DNA of 64,000 bases from Rhodobacter sp. SGA-6-6 (lineage in GTDB: Bacteria; Pseudomonadota; Alphaproteobacteria; Rhodobacterales; Rhodobacteraceae): positions 62,001-126,000 of the forward strand of contig NZ_JAAKGP010000004.1 of assembly GCF_011043545.1 (NCBI RefSeq), given 5' to 3'. Shown piece by piece: positions 26,395 through 33,500 of the stretch. The notes beneath the pieces were generated by a model. The model saw only the letters and a program-made list of their open reading frames with translations, did not search any database and was not told the origin of the DNA. The translations under genes and the position numbers were made by a program. Every line of letters starts with the position of its first letter. The stretch's first letter is position 1.

Positions 26395-26475
26395 GGGAAA
26401 GGTCTAGCCTTCGCGCCTGCCCGCCCGCAAGCCCGAAGCGGGGACCGAAGGCGCCGCTGCCGCGGCAGGTCTTGT

Positions 26476-26621
26476 CGTTGCGGCTGGCGGAGTCTCTCCA
26501 CAGCTGCTGTCGGACTGATGGGGGCATTCTGCCCCCAAACCCCCTGAGGATATTTAAGTCCAGAAAGAGGAGAGGGTGGTATTTGCCCTCTTTCTGGACA
26601 GCAAATATCCCCGCCGGAGGC
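26476..26621 (-). repeat. GGATATTT inverted-repeat element, copy 3
   Basis: Lies between the dgoK start and the stop of the FAD gene at 26651, 30 bases past that stop on the minus strand. Outer parts match copy 1 (GGGGGCA/TGCCCCC hairpin, CCCTGAGGATATTT, AAATATCCCCGCCGGAGGC), but the inner stem is entirely different: GTCCAGAAAGAG (26558-26569) with CTCTTTCTGGAC (26588-26599), a perfect 12 bp. The inner stem therefore changes while the outer arms stay. Confidence 0.78.
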
Positions 26622-26650
26622 ATCCGCCGCGATCCGCCGGGAGACCGGCG

Positions 26651-27694
26651 TCAGGACCCGAGCAGGGTTTCCGGCCGGAATGCCTCGGGCAGGTCGTCCC
26701 GTCCCTCCAGCAGCAGCCCGGCCATCGCCTCCGCCACCCCGGGGGCCAGGCCGAAGCCGATCTTGAAGCCGCCATTGGCGATGAAATGCCCGGGCCGGCC
26801 GGGCCAGGCGCCCAGCAAAGGCTGGCGGCTGGCGGCGCGGGGGCGGATGCCGGCCCAACGCTCCACCACCTCGGCCGCCGCAAGACAGGGCAGCACCGCG
26901 CGGGCGCGGGCGATCAGCGTCTCCACCTGCCCGTCGGGGGCTTCGGATTGCCAGTCGCTCTCGCTGGTCGAGCCGACCGCCACGGTGCCGTCGGCATGGG
27001 GGACGATGTGCAAGCCGCCGGCGTAGATCTGCGGCAGGTCCTGCGCGGCGAAACGAAGGGAGGCTGCCTGCCCCTTCACCCCGCCGCCCAGTTTTCGCCC
27101 GAACCAGTCGGACAGCGCCAGCAGGCCCTGCCAACCGGTGGCGTGGACAACGAGGCCCTCCTCCGCCCCCTCGCCCTCCACCACCTCGGCGCCACTTGCC
27201 CGCAGCGCTGCCGTCAGCGCCCGGCCCGCACCGCGGGGCGACAGCCGGGCGGTGAGCGTGTCGCGCAACAGCCAGCCGCTCGGCGAGACCGGCTCCCATT
27301 CCCCGCCGGTGGCCGGTTCCACCCGCCACTCCGCCGCCTTGCCCCAATGCGCCGCGGCCCCCGCCGCCCGCGCCCGCGCCAGCTCCACCGCCGCCGCATC
27401 GGCCAAGGGCTGCACCCGGCCCGAGCGCAGGTAGCCCGGGTCCACCCCGCCCGCCTGCCGCACCGCCTGCCACCAGCCCTCCGCCATCAGCAGGCTGTCC
27501 AGCTGGAACTGCTTCAGCGTATTCCAGGCCTCGGGCACATGCGGAGCCAAAGCGCCGACCAGCCCGGCGGAGGCGCCGGTGCCCAGCCCCTCGGCCGCGA
27601 TCACCCGCATCTTCGCCCCGCGCCGGGCGCAGGCCCAGGCGACCGACAGGCCGAACACGCCCGCGCCGCGCACTGTCACGTCCACCCTTGCCAT
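26651..27694 (-). CDS. FAD-dependent oxidoreductase, DAO family (possible MnmC2-like enzyme)
   Basis: A 347-residue flavoprotein of the D-amino-acid-oxidase fold. The FAD motif is near the N-terminus (VRGAGVFGLSVAWACARRG, residues 8-26), then TGASAGLVGALAPHVPEAWN, and the C-terminal HFIANGGFKIGFGLAP closing motif. It is divergent, with 43 bases between starts, from mnmD. In enterobacteria the MnmD activity is fused to an FAD domain (MnmC) that removes the carboxymethyl group from cmnm5(s2)U34 of tRNA; here the two could be separate genes. That role is inferred from pairing only; amino-acid or sarcosine oxidase activity is the alternative. The start MARVDV was chosen since the Rossmann strand begins there. 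Confidence 0.8.
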   Translation of the reverse strand: MARVDVTVRGAGVFGLSVAWACARRGAKMRVIAAEGLGTGASAGLVGALAPHVPEAWNTLKQFQLDSLLMAEGWWQAVRQAGGVDPGYLRSGRVQPLADAAAVELARARAAGAAAHWGKAAEWRVEPATGGEWEPVSPSGWLLRDTLTARLSPRGAGRALTAALRASGAEVVEGEGAEEGLVVHATGWQGLLALSDWFGRKLGGGVKGQAASLRFAAQDLPQIYAGGLHIVPHADGTVAVGSTSESDWQSEAPDGQVETLIARARAVLPCLAAAEVVERWAGIRPRAASRQPLLGAWPGRPGHFIANGGFKIGFGLAPGVAEAMAGLLLEGRDDLPEAFRPETLLGS

Positions 27695-27737
27695 CCGCCG
27701 CCCCCGCGTCCATTCACGGGCGAAAGGACTACGCCCC

Positions 27738-28409
27738 ATGCCGCCTTCCCCGCAAGCACCCGATCTCGACTGGCGCGACGGTATCCCGGTGTCGCGCGCC
27801 TTCGACGACCCCTATTTCTCGTTGGCCGGCGGGCTGGAGGAGACCCGCCATGTCTTCCTGTCCGGCAACCGGCTGGAGCAGCGGCTGCGCGACGGCTTCC
27901 ACATCGCCGAACTCGGCTTCGGCACCGGGCTGAACCTCTTGGCCACCGCGCTGCTGTGGCAGCGGATGGGCGCACCGGGCACCCTGCGCTTCACCAGTTT
28001 CGAGGCTTTTCCGATGACGACGGAGGACATGGCCCGCGCCCATGCCGCCTTCCCGGAGACCGCCGCGATCTCCGACGAACTGCTGCGGCAATGGGACACG
28101 GGGGCCGCGGAGATCGCCCTGCCCGGGCTACGGCTGACCGTGATCCCCGGCGACGCCCGCGACACCCTGCCGCGCTGGCAGGAGCAAGCCGAGGCCTGGT
28201 TCCTCGACGGTTTCTCGCCGGCGAAGAACCCCGAACTCTGGTCGCCCGGGCTGATGGCCGAGGTCGCCCGCCACACCGCGCCGGGCGGCAGCTTCGCCAC
28301 CTACACCGCCGCCGGAGCCGTCCGCCGCGCCCTCACCGAGGCCGGCTTCACCGTCACCCGCCTGCCCGGCTACGCCCGCAAGCGGCACATGACGGCGGGG
28401 TGGATGTAG
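27738..28409 (+). CDS. mnmD: tRNA 5-(aminomethyl)-2-thiouridine methyltransferase, stand-alone MnmD domain
   Basis: SAM-dependent methyltransferase that turns nm5(s2)U34 into mnm5(s2)U34 in tRNA anticodons. It is 223 residues, which is the MnmD domain alone. VSRAFDDPYFSLAGGLEETRHVFL near the start, the SAM loop IAELGFGTGLNLLAT (about 55-69), AWFLDGFSPAKNPELWSP and FATYTAAGAVRRAL are near-diagnostic of the DUF752/MnmD family. In gamma-proteobacteria it is the N-terminal half of MnmC; here the FAD half is absent and a divergent FAD gene lies 43 bases away. The TAG stop leads into a GC hairpin. Confidence 0.92.
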   Translation: MPPSPQAPDLDWRDGIPVSRAFDDPYFSLAGGLEETRHVFLSGNRLEQRLRDGFHIAELGFGTGLNLLATALLWQRMGAPGTLRFTSFEAFPMTTEDMARAHAAFPETAAISDELLRQWDTGAAEIALPGLRLTVIPGDARDTLPRWQEQAEAWFLDGFSPAKNPELWSPGLMAEVARHTAPGGSFATYTAAGAVRRALTEAGFTVTRLPGYARKRHMTAGWM

Positions 28410-28428
28410 GGCGGGGTTCACCCCGCCG
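28407..28428 (+). repeat. Stop-codon hairpin repeat (TAG plus GGCGGGG/CCCCGCC)
   Basis: The TAG of mnmD is followed directly by GGCGGGGTTCACCCCGCC, identical to the element after the DMT gene (9633-9653). As there, the repeat starts with the stop codon itself. The 95 bases after it up to the lipoprotein stop (28524, other strand) hold a second GC-rich stretch and no gene. Confidence 0.75.
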
Positions 28429-28523
28429 CACCTTGTCGGCAAGGTGGGTGGTGTTAGCGGGGGAGGTGGAAGCGCCGTGGAAGTGGCAAGAGACCACTCC
28501 TTGGAGACTTTCCTCCGATGCCC

Positions 28524-29150
28524 TCAACCTTTCACCAATCCCGATATCGTTTCCTGCAGCAGGCTGGGAAGTGACGCCCACACGGGATTCGTCCGATAGG
28601 TCTTGTCCGAAATCCATCCCAGCACCTCCTCCACCCTTCCCTCCGTCACCGCCTCGTCGGTGATCTCCAGCGTCACCGATGTCAGCGCCACCCCCGGCCC
28701 GAAGCTGGCCACAAGGTCCGAGGGCTCCACCCGCCGCACCGTCTTCGGGTCCGCCACATCGTCGAAGGTCACCAGCAGCGGGTAGAGGTCAGGCGGCACC
28801 TCGCGGCTCTCGCGCAGGTCCTCCAGCCGGCCGGCCATCTCGACCGGGGCCTCGCCAGGGAAGAACACCGGGAAGGGCGTCGGCATCCCGTTCAGCAGGG
28901 CGAAGAGGTATCTGCCGGGGGCGACCTCGACCACCACCGCCTCGCCGCGCAGGTAGAAGAAGGCGCCGCGTGCCTCGGGGATGGCGCTGTCGCTATGGCG
29001 CAGGCTGCCCGCCAGCACGCTTTCGCCGACCCGCTCGCCCTCGGGCGTCTCGACGGTGACGGTCACCTTCTGCCGCCAGCCCCACCGCTCGTCGCAGGCG
29101 GAAAGGAACAGGGGCAGCAGGAGCAGCGGAAGAAGGCGGAACAGGGTCAT
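28524..29150 (-). CDS. Putative lipoprotein of unknown function
   Basis: A 208-residue protein with a lipoprotein signal: MTLFRLLPLLLLPLFLSAC, lipobox LSAC with Cys19, then an Asp at +2 (CDE), which in enterobacteria would favour the inner membrane. The mature part opens with a beta-rich segment (KVTVTVETPEGERVGESVLAG) resembling a small carrier domain, and contains GMPTPFPVFFPGEAP and VTFDDVADPKTVRRVEPSDL. I do not recognise a family beyond conserved alphaproteobacterial hypotheticals. It stands alone between mnmD (convergent) and the carbonic anhydrase on the same strand, 85 bases away. Confidence 0.7.
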   Translation of the reverse strand: MTLFRLLPLLLLPLFLSACDERWGWRQKVTVTVETPEGERVGESVLAGSLRHSDSAIPEARGAFFYLRGEAVVVEVAPGRYLFALLNGMPTPFPVFFPGEAPVEMAGRLEDLRESREVPPDLYPLLVTFDDVADPKTVRRVEPSDLVASFGPGVALTSVTLEITDEAVTEGRVEEVLGWISDKTYRTNPVWASLPSLLQETISGLVKG

Positions 29151-29235
29151 GCGACACTCGCAACTTTTGCGCGAGTCCTGCCGCAGGATTGCGGCCGGTC
29201 CGGGGCGCTGGTCGGGCGGCTTCCGGGCCCCGCCC

Positions 29236-29883
29236 CTACACCGGCACGAAACGGCCCTTCGCCGGGTCGTATTGCTCCAGCCCGCCCTCGCCGGTGTCGG
29301 TCCAGAGGCCGTGCAGCGTCAGGCGCTCGCCCTCCACCGCCGCCTTGACGAAGGGGAAGGTCATCAGGTTCTCCAGGCTGGTCAGCACCGCCTGCTTCTC
29401 CAGCGCCTGCAGGATCTGGTCGTCGGGCAGCGAGGACACCTTCTCGAACCCCGGGCGCAGGATGTCCATCCAGCGGCCGACGAAGCTGGTCTTCTGCTCC
29501 AGCTCGGGCGCGAGGCCGCGGCACATGTCGTGGCAGCCCTTGACCCCGCCGCAGTTGGAATGCCCCAGCACCACGATATGCGCCACCCCCAGCGAGGTGA
29601 CGGCGAATTCCACCGTGGCCGAGGTGCCGTGGTTCTGGCCGTCCGGGGTATAGGGCGGCACCAGGCTGGCGATGTTGCGGTGGATGAAGAACTCGCCCTC
29701 GTCGGCCCCGAAGATCGAGGTGACATGCACCCGCGAATCGCAGCAGGAGATCACCATCGCCCGCGGATGCTGGCCGCTTTCGGCCAGCCGGCGGAACCAG
29801 GCGCGGTTGTCCTGATAGGTGGTGGCCTTCCAGCCGTGGAAACGCTGCACCAGATACGTGGGAAGGGGGCGGGCGAACTCCAT
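29236..29883 (-). CDS. Beta-class carbonic anhydrase
   Basis: Cytoplasmic zinc enzyme interconverting CO2 and bicarbonate. The 215-residue protein has all ligands and catalytic residues: Cys47, Asp49, Arg51 in ISCCDSRVH, His108 and Cys111 in LGHSNCGGVKG. HRNIASLVPPY is the family's second motif. The start at 29883 was chosen because GGAGG precedes it by five bases; an upstream ATG at 29910 lacks this. A GHS-C-GG arrangement with Asp49 indicates a type that can switch to an Asp-capped inactive state. No bicarbonate transporter or carboxylase is near. Confidence 0.94.
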   Translation of the reverse strand: MEFARPLPTYLVQRFHGWKATTYQDNRAWFRRLAESGQHPRAMVISCCDSRVHVTSIFGADEGEFFIHRNIASLVPPYTPDGQNHGTSATVEFAVTSLGVAHIVVLGHSNCGGVKGCHDMCRGLAPELEQKTSFVGRWMDILRPGFEKVSSLPDDQILQALEKQAVLTSLENLMTFPFVKAAVEGERLTLHGLWTDTGEGGLEQYDPAKGRFVPV

Positions 29884-30035
29884 GGGACCTCCGTCGCGGT
29901 TGCCCGTCATCTATGCCGCATTCGCAGAAAATTCGAGAGGCAAAATCGCCCGCCGGGCCGCGGCCCGTAAGGAAGCATAAAGCACGGGCGGAGATGATGG
30001 CGGCGGGTGTGAAGACGGCAAGTGTGGGAAAGACC

Positions 30036-30416
30036 ATGGAAAACGTAACGGCCCTGCCCCTGCGCGAGCGGGTGCGTCAGGACGGCGAGGCGATCGCCGC
30101 GATCTACCGCAATCTCGGCACCGCGGCGGCCGAGCAGATGGTGACGCGGGCCTTGGGAGAACTGGCGCTGGCCATGGCCGGACTGGCCGCGCAGGTGAAG
30201 GCGGTGGAACTGGCCGACCTGCCGCGGCAGCTGAAGAAGCTGCAGAGGATGGCCGAGAACCTGGGGATGATCAGCCTGTCGGCGGTGGCGCAGGACGCCC
30301 GCATCTGCCTGGACCGCTGCGACGGCACCGCCTTCACCGCGGTCTGGGCGCGGCTGTTGCGGGTGGCGGAGCGGTCGCTGGCCACCGACAAGGACTTCGC
30401 CGGCCTGTCGGGGTGA
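30036..30416 (+). CDS. Small helical protein, possibly Hpt-like without the phospho-histidine
   Basis: A predicted all-helical protein of 126 residues from MENVTALP; earlier in-frame ATGs at 29994 and 29997 would add 13-14 residues, and no ribosome site decides. The stretch LPRQLKKLQRMAENLGMISLSAVAQDA matches the pattern of the active helix of histidine phosphotransfer (Hpt) domains (x-H-x-L-K-x4-N-L-G-x3-L), but a Leu/Lys stands where the phosphorylated His belongs. If the likeness is real it is a pseudo-Hpt, perhaps an inhibitor or adaptor. No kinase or response regulator adjoins it. Function is otherwise unknown. Confidence 0.6.
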   Translation: MENVTALPLRERVRQDGEAIAAIYRNLGTAAAEQMVTRALGELALAMAGLAAQVKAVELADLPRQLKKLQRMAENLGMISLSAVAQDARICLDRCDGTAFTAVWARLLRVAERSLATDKDFAGLSG

Positions 30417-30474
30417 CGGGGGCATCCGACCCCATGGCGCGGGCGGCGGCGCTGCGCTGTCTTCATGGTGGTCG

Positions 30475-30517
30475 CCTGTCTTTCCGACAAAACCGGATTC
30501 CACTTTTGTCGGACAGG
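30475..30517. promoter_or_regulatory. Long inverted repeat upstream of the aminopeptidase gene
   Basis: CCTGTC (30475-30480) plus CCGACAAAA (30484-30492) pair with TTTTGTCGGACAGG (30504-30517), leaving a TTT bulge and an 11-base loop. It ends 39 bases before the aminopeptidase ATG and 58 bases after the previous stop. It is either an operator or a terminator/leader hairpin; the AAAA/TTTT arms face the loop, so it lacks a U-tract. Confidence 0.45.
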
Positions 30518-30556
30518 CTCTAGGGTCCGGGCGTCCCCAGATCAACGGATGCCTGC

Positions 30557-31936
30557 ATGACCCCCGCTTTCGCCCCGCCCGACGCGCCCTCGCTGCCGCT
30601 GCACATCATCGGTTCCGAGGGGCTGGATGCCTTCCTCGCCGCCAGCCCCCATGCCGGATGGCTGCGCGCCGCCGGGTTCGAGGCGGCTTTGGGCGAGTTG
30701 ATCCTGCTGCCCGGCCCCGATGGCCTCTCTGGCGCCGTCGCCGGCCTCGGCACCGACAAGGCCCGCCGCCGCAGCCGCTTCGGCCTCGCCCGCGCCTTTG
30801 CGGCCCTGCCGCCGGGCGACTGGCATCTGGACGGCCCGCTGACCCCGGAACAGGCCGACGAGGCGGCGCTGGCGGCGCTGCTGTCCTCTTACCGCTTCGA
30901 CCGCTACCGCCCCGGCAAGGCGGCGAAGCCCGGGCCGCGGATCAAGGCCCCGGCCGGGGTGGACGCCGCCCGGATCGAGGCGATGGCGGCGGGCGAGTTC
31001 CTGACCCGCGACCTGATCAACACGCCCGCACAGGACATGGGGCCGGCGGAGCTGGAACAGGCCGCCCGCGACCTTGCTGCCGCCCATGGCGCCACGGTGA
31101 AAGTCACCGCCGGCGACGACCTGCTGGCGAAGAACTTCCCGATGATCCACGCCGTCGGCCGCGCCTCCCCCCGCGCGACGCGGCTGATCGACCTGAGCTG
31201 GGGCGATACCGGCCCCCGGCTGACGCTGGTCGGCAAGGGCGTCTGCTTCGACACCGGCGGGCTGAACATCAAGCCCTCCTCGGGCATGAGCCTGATGAAG
31301 AAGGACATGGGCGGGGCGGCCACCGTGCTGGGTCTGGCGCAGATGATCATGGCGCTGCGCCTGCCGCTGCGGCTGCGGGTGCTGATCCCGGCGGTGGAGA
31401 ACGTGATCGCGGGCAATGCGCAGAAGCCGAAGGACATCCTGACCAGCCGCAAGGGCCTGACCGTCGAGGTCAACGACACCGATGCCGAGGGGCGGCTGGT
31501 GCTGGCCGACGCGCTGGCGCTGGCCGTTGAGGACGGCTGCGACGCGCTGATCTCGATGGCCACCCTGACCGGCGCGGCGCGGGTGGCGGTCGGGCCCGAC
31601 CTCGCCCCCTATTACACCGACGACGAGGGCATGGCGCAGGCGCTGGAGGCGGGCGCAAGGGCGGGCTTCGATCCGGTCTGGCGGCTGCCCTTCCACGATC
31701 CCTACGACGCGGTGATCGAGCCGGGCATCGCCGACCTCGACAACGCCCCGGGCTACGGCTTCGCCGGGTCGATCACCGCCGCGCTGTTCCTGCGCCGCTT
31801 CGCCGACCACCCGCGCTACATGCATTTCGACATCTACGGCCACACCCCGAACGAGGCCCCGGCCCGGCCGAAGGGCGGCGCGGGACAGGGCGCGCGGGCG
31901 ATCCTCGGCGCGCTGCCGGCGATGCTGGAGCTGTGA
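30557..31936 (+). CDS. Leucyl aminopeptidase, M17 family
   Basis: Cytoplasmic two-zinc exopeptidase, 459 residues. The N-terminal alpha/beta domain (1-140) is followed by the catalytic domain. Metal and catalytic residues are complete: Lys227 and Asp232 in VGKGVCFDTGG, Lys239, Asp250 in MKKDMGG, and Asp309, Glu311, Arg313 in NDTDAEGRL. The length is slightly short of PepA (about 500), as usual for the alphaproteobacterial branch. An NlpC/P60 hydrolase starts two bases after its stop. The two may act in peptide or murein-peptide turnover. A long inverted repeat lies upstream. Confidence 0.93.
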   Translation: MTPAFAPPDAPSLPLHIIGSEGLDAFLAASPHAGWLRAAGFEAALGELILLPGPDGLSGAVAGLGTDKARRRSRFGLARAFAALPPGDWHLDGPLTPEQADEAALAALLSSYRFDRYRPGKAAKPGPRIKAPAGVDAARIEAMAAGEFLTRDLINTPAQDMGPAELEQAARDLAAAHGATVKVTAGDDLLAKNFPMIHAVGRASPRATRLIDLSWGDTGPRLTLVGKGVCFDTGGLNIKPSSGMSLMKKDMGGAATVLGLAQMIMALRLPLRLRVLIPAVENVIAGNAQKPKDILTSRKGLTVEVNDTDAEGRLVLADALALAVEDGCDALISMATLTGAARVAVGPDLAPYYTDDEGMAQALEAGARAGFDPVWRLPFHDPYDAVIEPGIADLDNAPGYGFAGSITAALFLRRFADHPRYMHFDIYGHTPNEAPARPKGGAGQGARAILGALPAMLEL

Positions 31937-31938
31937 GG

Positions 31939-32754
31939 ATGGACCGCCGCACCACCCCCTTCTCCGGCCGCGTCGCCCATGTCTCGCTGAAGGGCCGGAT
32001 CGACGCGCCCTTGACCGAGGGCGAACCTGCCTCGGTCGCGCCCGCCTTGGCCGACCTGCTGGCGCGGCCGCACGGACCCCGGGACCGGCAGGTGATCCAT
32101 GGCGAGGCGGTCACGGTAATCGACAGGCAGGACGGCCATGCCCATGTCATGGCGGCGAAGGACGGCTATTGCGGCTGGCTGCCCGAGGCGGCGCTGGCCC
32201 CGGCCTTCGCGCCCACCCACCGTGTCAGGACCCCGGCGACGCATCTCTACGAAGGGCCGAAGGCGCAAAGCCCGGCGCTGATGCCGCTCTACCTCGGCGC
32301 GCGGGTGGTCGTCACCGGGATCGAGGGCAAATGGGCGCAGACCCCGGAGGGATACATCCCGGCGATGCACCTTGCGCCCATCGGCGACCATGCGACGGAC
32401 CCGGTGGCGGTGGCCGAGATGTTCCTGCACACGCCCTATTACTGGGGCGGCAATTCCGCGGCGGGGATCGACTGTTCCGGCCTCGCGCAGGCCGCCCTGC
32501 TGGCCGCCGGCCTGCCCTGCCCCGGCGACAGCGACCTCCAGCAGGCGGTCGGGCAACCGATCCCTGAGGGCGCGCCCCTGCACCGCGGCGACCTGATCTT
32601 CTGGAAGGGCCATGTCGCGCTGATGACCGCGCCGGACCGGATCATCCACGCCAACGGCGGCACGATGTCGGTGGCCTATGAGGGATTGGCCGAGGCCTTG
32701 GCAAGGATCGAGGCGCAGGGCGAAGGCGGCCTCGTTGCCCGCCGCCGCCCCTGA
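31939..32754 (+). CDS. NlpC/P60-family cysteine hydrolase with SH3b domains
   Basis: Predicted gamma-D-glutamyl-L-diamino-acid endopeptidase (or related amidase) acting on murein peptides. Two SH3b-like domains occupy about residues 45-90 and 95-148 (HGEAVTVIDRQDGHAHV; YEGPKAQSPALMPLYLGARV). The C-terminal NlpC/P60 domain has the catalytic Cys179 in AAGIDCSGLAQ, His225 in WKGHVALM and His237 in IIHANG. No signal peptide is visible, so it is cytoplasmic and would act on recycled peptides. I chose ATG 31939, eight bases after GGAG; a GTG at 31933 overlapping the aminopeptidase stop is possible. Confidence 0.9.
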   Translation: MDRRTTPFSGRVAHVSLKGRIDAPLTEGEPASVAPALADLLARPHGPRDRQVIHGEAVTVIDRQDGHAHVMAAKDGYCGWLPEAALAPAFAPTHRVRTPATHLYEGPKAQSPALMPLYLGARVVVTGIEGKWAQTPEGYIPAMHLAPIGDHATDPVAVAEMFLHTPYYWGGNSAAGIDCSGLAQAALLAAGLPCPGDSDLQQAVGQPIPEGAPLHRGDLIFWKGHVALMTAPDRIIHANGGTMSVAYEGLAEALARIEAQGEGGLVARRRP

Positions 32755-32783
32755 TTTCATCTTGCCATAAATATCCCGGGGGT

Positions 32784-32801
32784 GCGGGGGCTGGCCCCCG
32801 C
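32784..32801. terminator. GC hairpin between convergent genes
   Basis: GCGGGGG/CCCCCGC with a four-base CTGG loop, in the 56 bases between the NlpC/P60 and DUF2794 genes, which converge. The preceding CATAAATATCCCGGGGG (32766-32782) matches one half of the GGATATTT repeat family, so this is probably a reduced copy serving as a two-way terminator. Confidence 0.55.
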
Positions 32802-32810
32802 TGCAACGCC

Positions 32811-33158
32811 TCAATCCACCGGACGGATCAGCTTCTTCTCCAGCACCTTCAGCACCGCCTCCAGCTCTTGCCCGCGACGCAGCACCTGGCCCTCGGCGCC
32901 GAGGACGGCATAGATTCCCTGCCTGTCACGCAGCTTCGGCCGCTTCTCGATCCGGTAGAGCGGCACTTCGGCGGTGCGGCGGTAGATGGCGAAGACCGCC
33001 ACCTCGCGGCCGAAGGACATGCCGTAGTCGCGCCATTCGCCGGCGGCGACGAACTGGCCGTAGAGCCGCAGGATCACCGAAAGCTCCCGCCGGTCGAAGA
33101 CCACCTGCTCGGGCTGACGCTCTCCCAGAGGGAAGGGAACGGGCGCTTCCATGTTCAT
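32811..33158 (-). CDS. DUF2794 family protein
   Basis: A 115-residue cytoplasmic protein conserved in Rhizobiales and Rhodobacterales. PEQVVFDRRELSVILRLYGQFVAAGEWRDYGMSF and REVAVFAIYRRTAEVPLYRIEK are the conserved core, followed by a charged C-terminal helix ending in LEKKLIRPVD. No function is known for the family. The start MNMEAP was chosen at 33158, where conservation is expected to begin; an upstream reading to 33194 adds a Cys-rich leader (MICRAKCRK) that looks spurious. There is no strong ribosome site at either. Copy D of the four-hairpin repeat lies upstream. Confidence 0.8.
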   Translation of the reverse strand: MNMEAPVPFPLGERQPEQVVFDRRELSVILRLYGQFVAAGEWRDYGMSFGREVAVFAIYRRTAEVPLYRIEKRPKLRDRQGIYAVLGAEGQVLRRGQELEAVLKVLEKKLIRPVD

Positions 33159-33252
33159 GGGCGGAAGCTTGCGGCACTTGGCCCGGCAAATCAAGCGCGC
33201 CGTGATTCCGGGGCGTTAGGAGGGAGGGGCAGCGTCCGGGGCAGAGGTTTGT

Positions 33253-33461
33253 ACCGGGCGGGAGAAGGCGAGGCACTGCCTCGCCCCCGCCCGTGCGCAA
33301 CATGTCAACCGGAGACCTGTCGGCACGAGACCCCGAGAGGCCAGCGCCCGACCCGGCGGGCGAGAAGCGCCCGCCGAGGGCGGGGCGGGCGCAGGCCGGG
33401 CCTTGGAGGCCCGGCCTGTCCGGTGAGATGGTGCGCCGTGGCGAAGGCACGCGCCTTCGCC
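33253..33461 (-). repeat. Four-hairpin 3' repeat element, copy D
   Basis: In the 342-base spacer between the DUF2794 start and the asparaginase stop (33501); on the minus strand it begins 40 bases past that stop. Stems: GGCGAAGGC/GCCTTCGCC (33440-33461), GGCCGGGCC/GGCCCGGCC with loop TTGGA instead of ATTGA, the central GGCCAGCGCCCG stem with one A-A mismatch (GCGCAGGCC), and GCGAGGC/GCCTCGC (33269-33285). The ~95 bases between it and DUF2794 show no gene. Confidence 0.85.
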
Positions 33462-33500
33462 AGATGAACCGTGGACACCGGAATGAAAAGCCGGTCCGCC

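Noticed and set aside
9404-33461. CRISPR array
   Set aside because: Copies are kilobases apart, ~210 bases long and internally structured; there are no regular spacers or cas genes.
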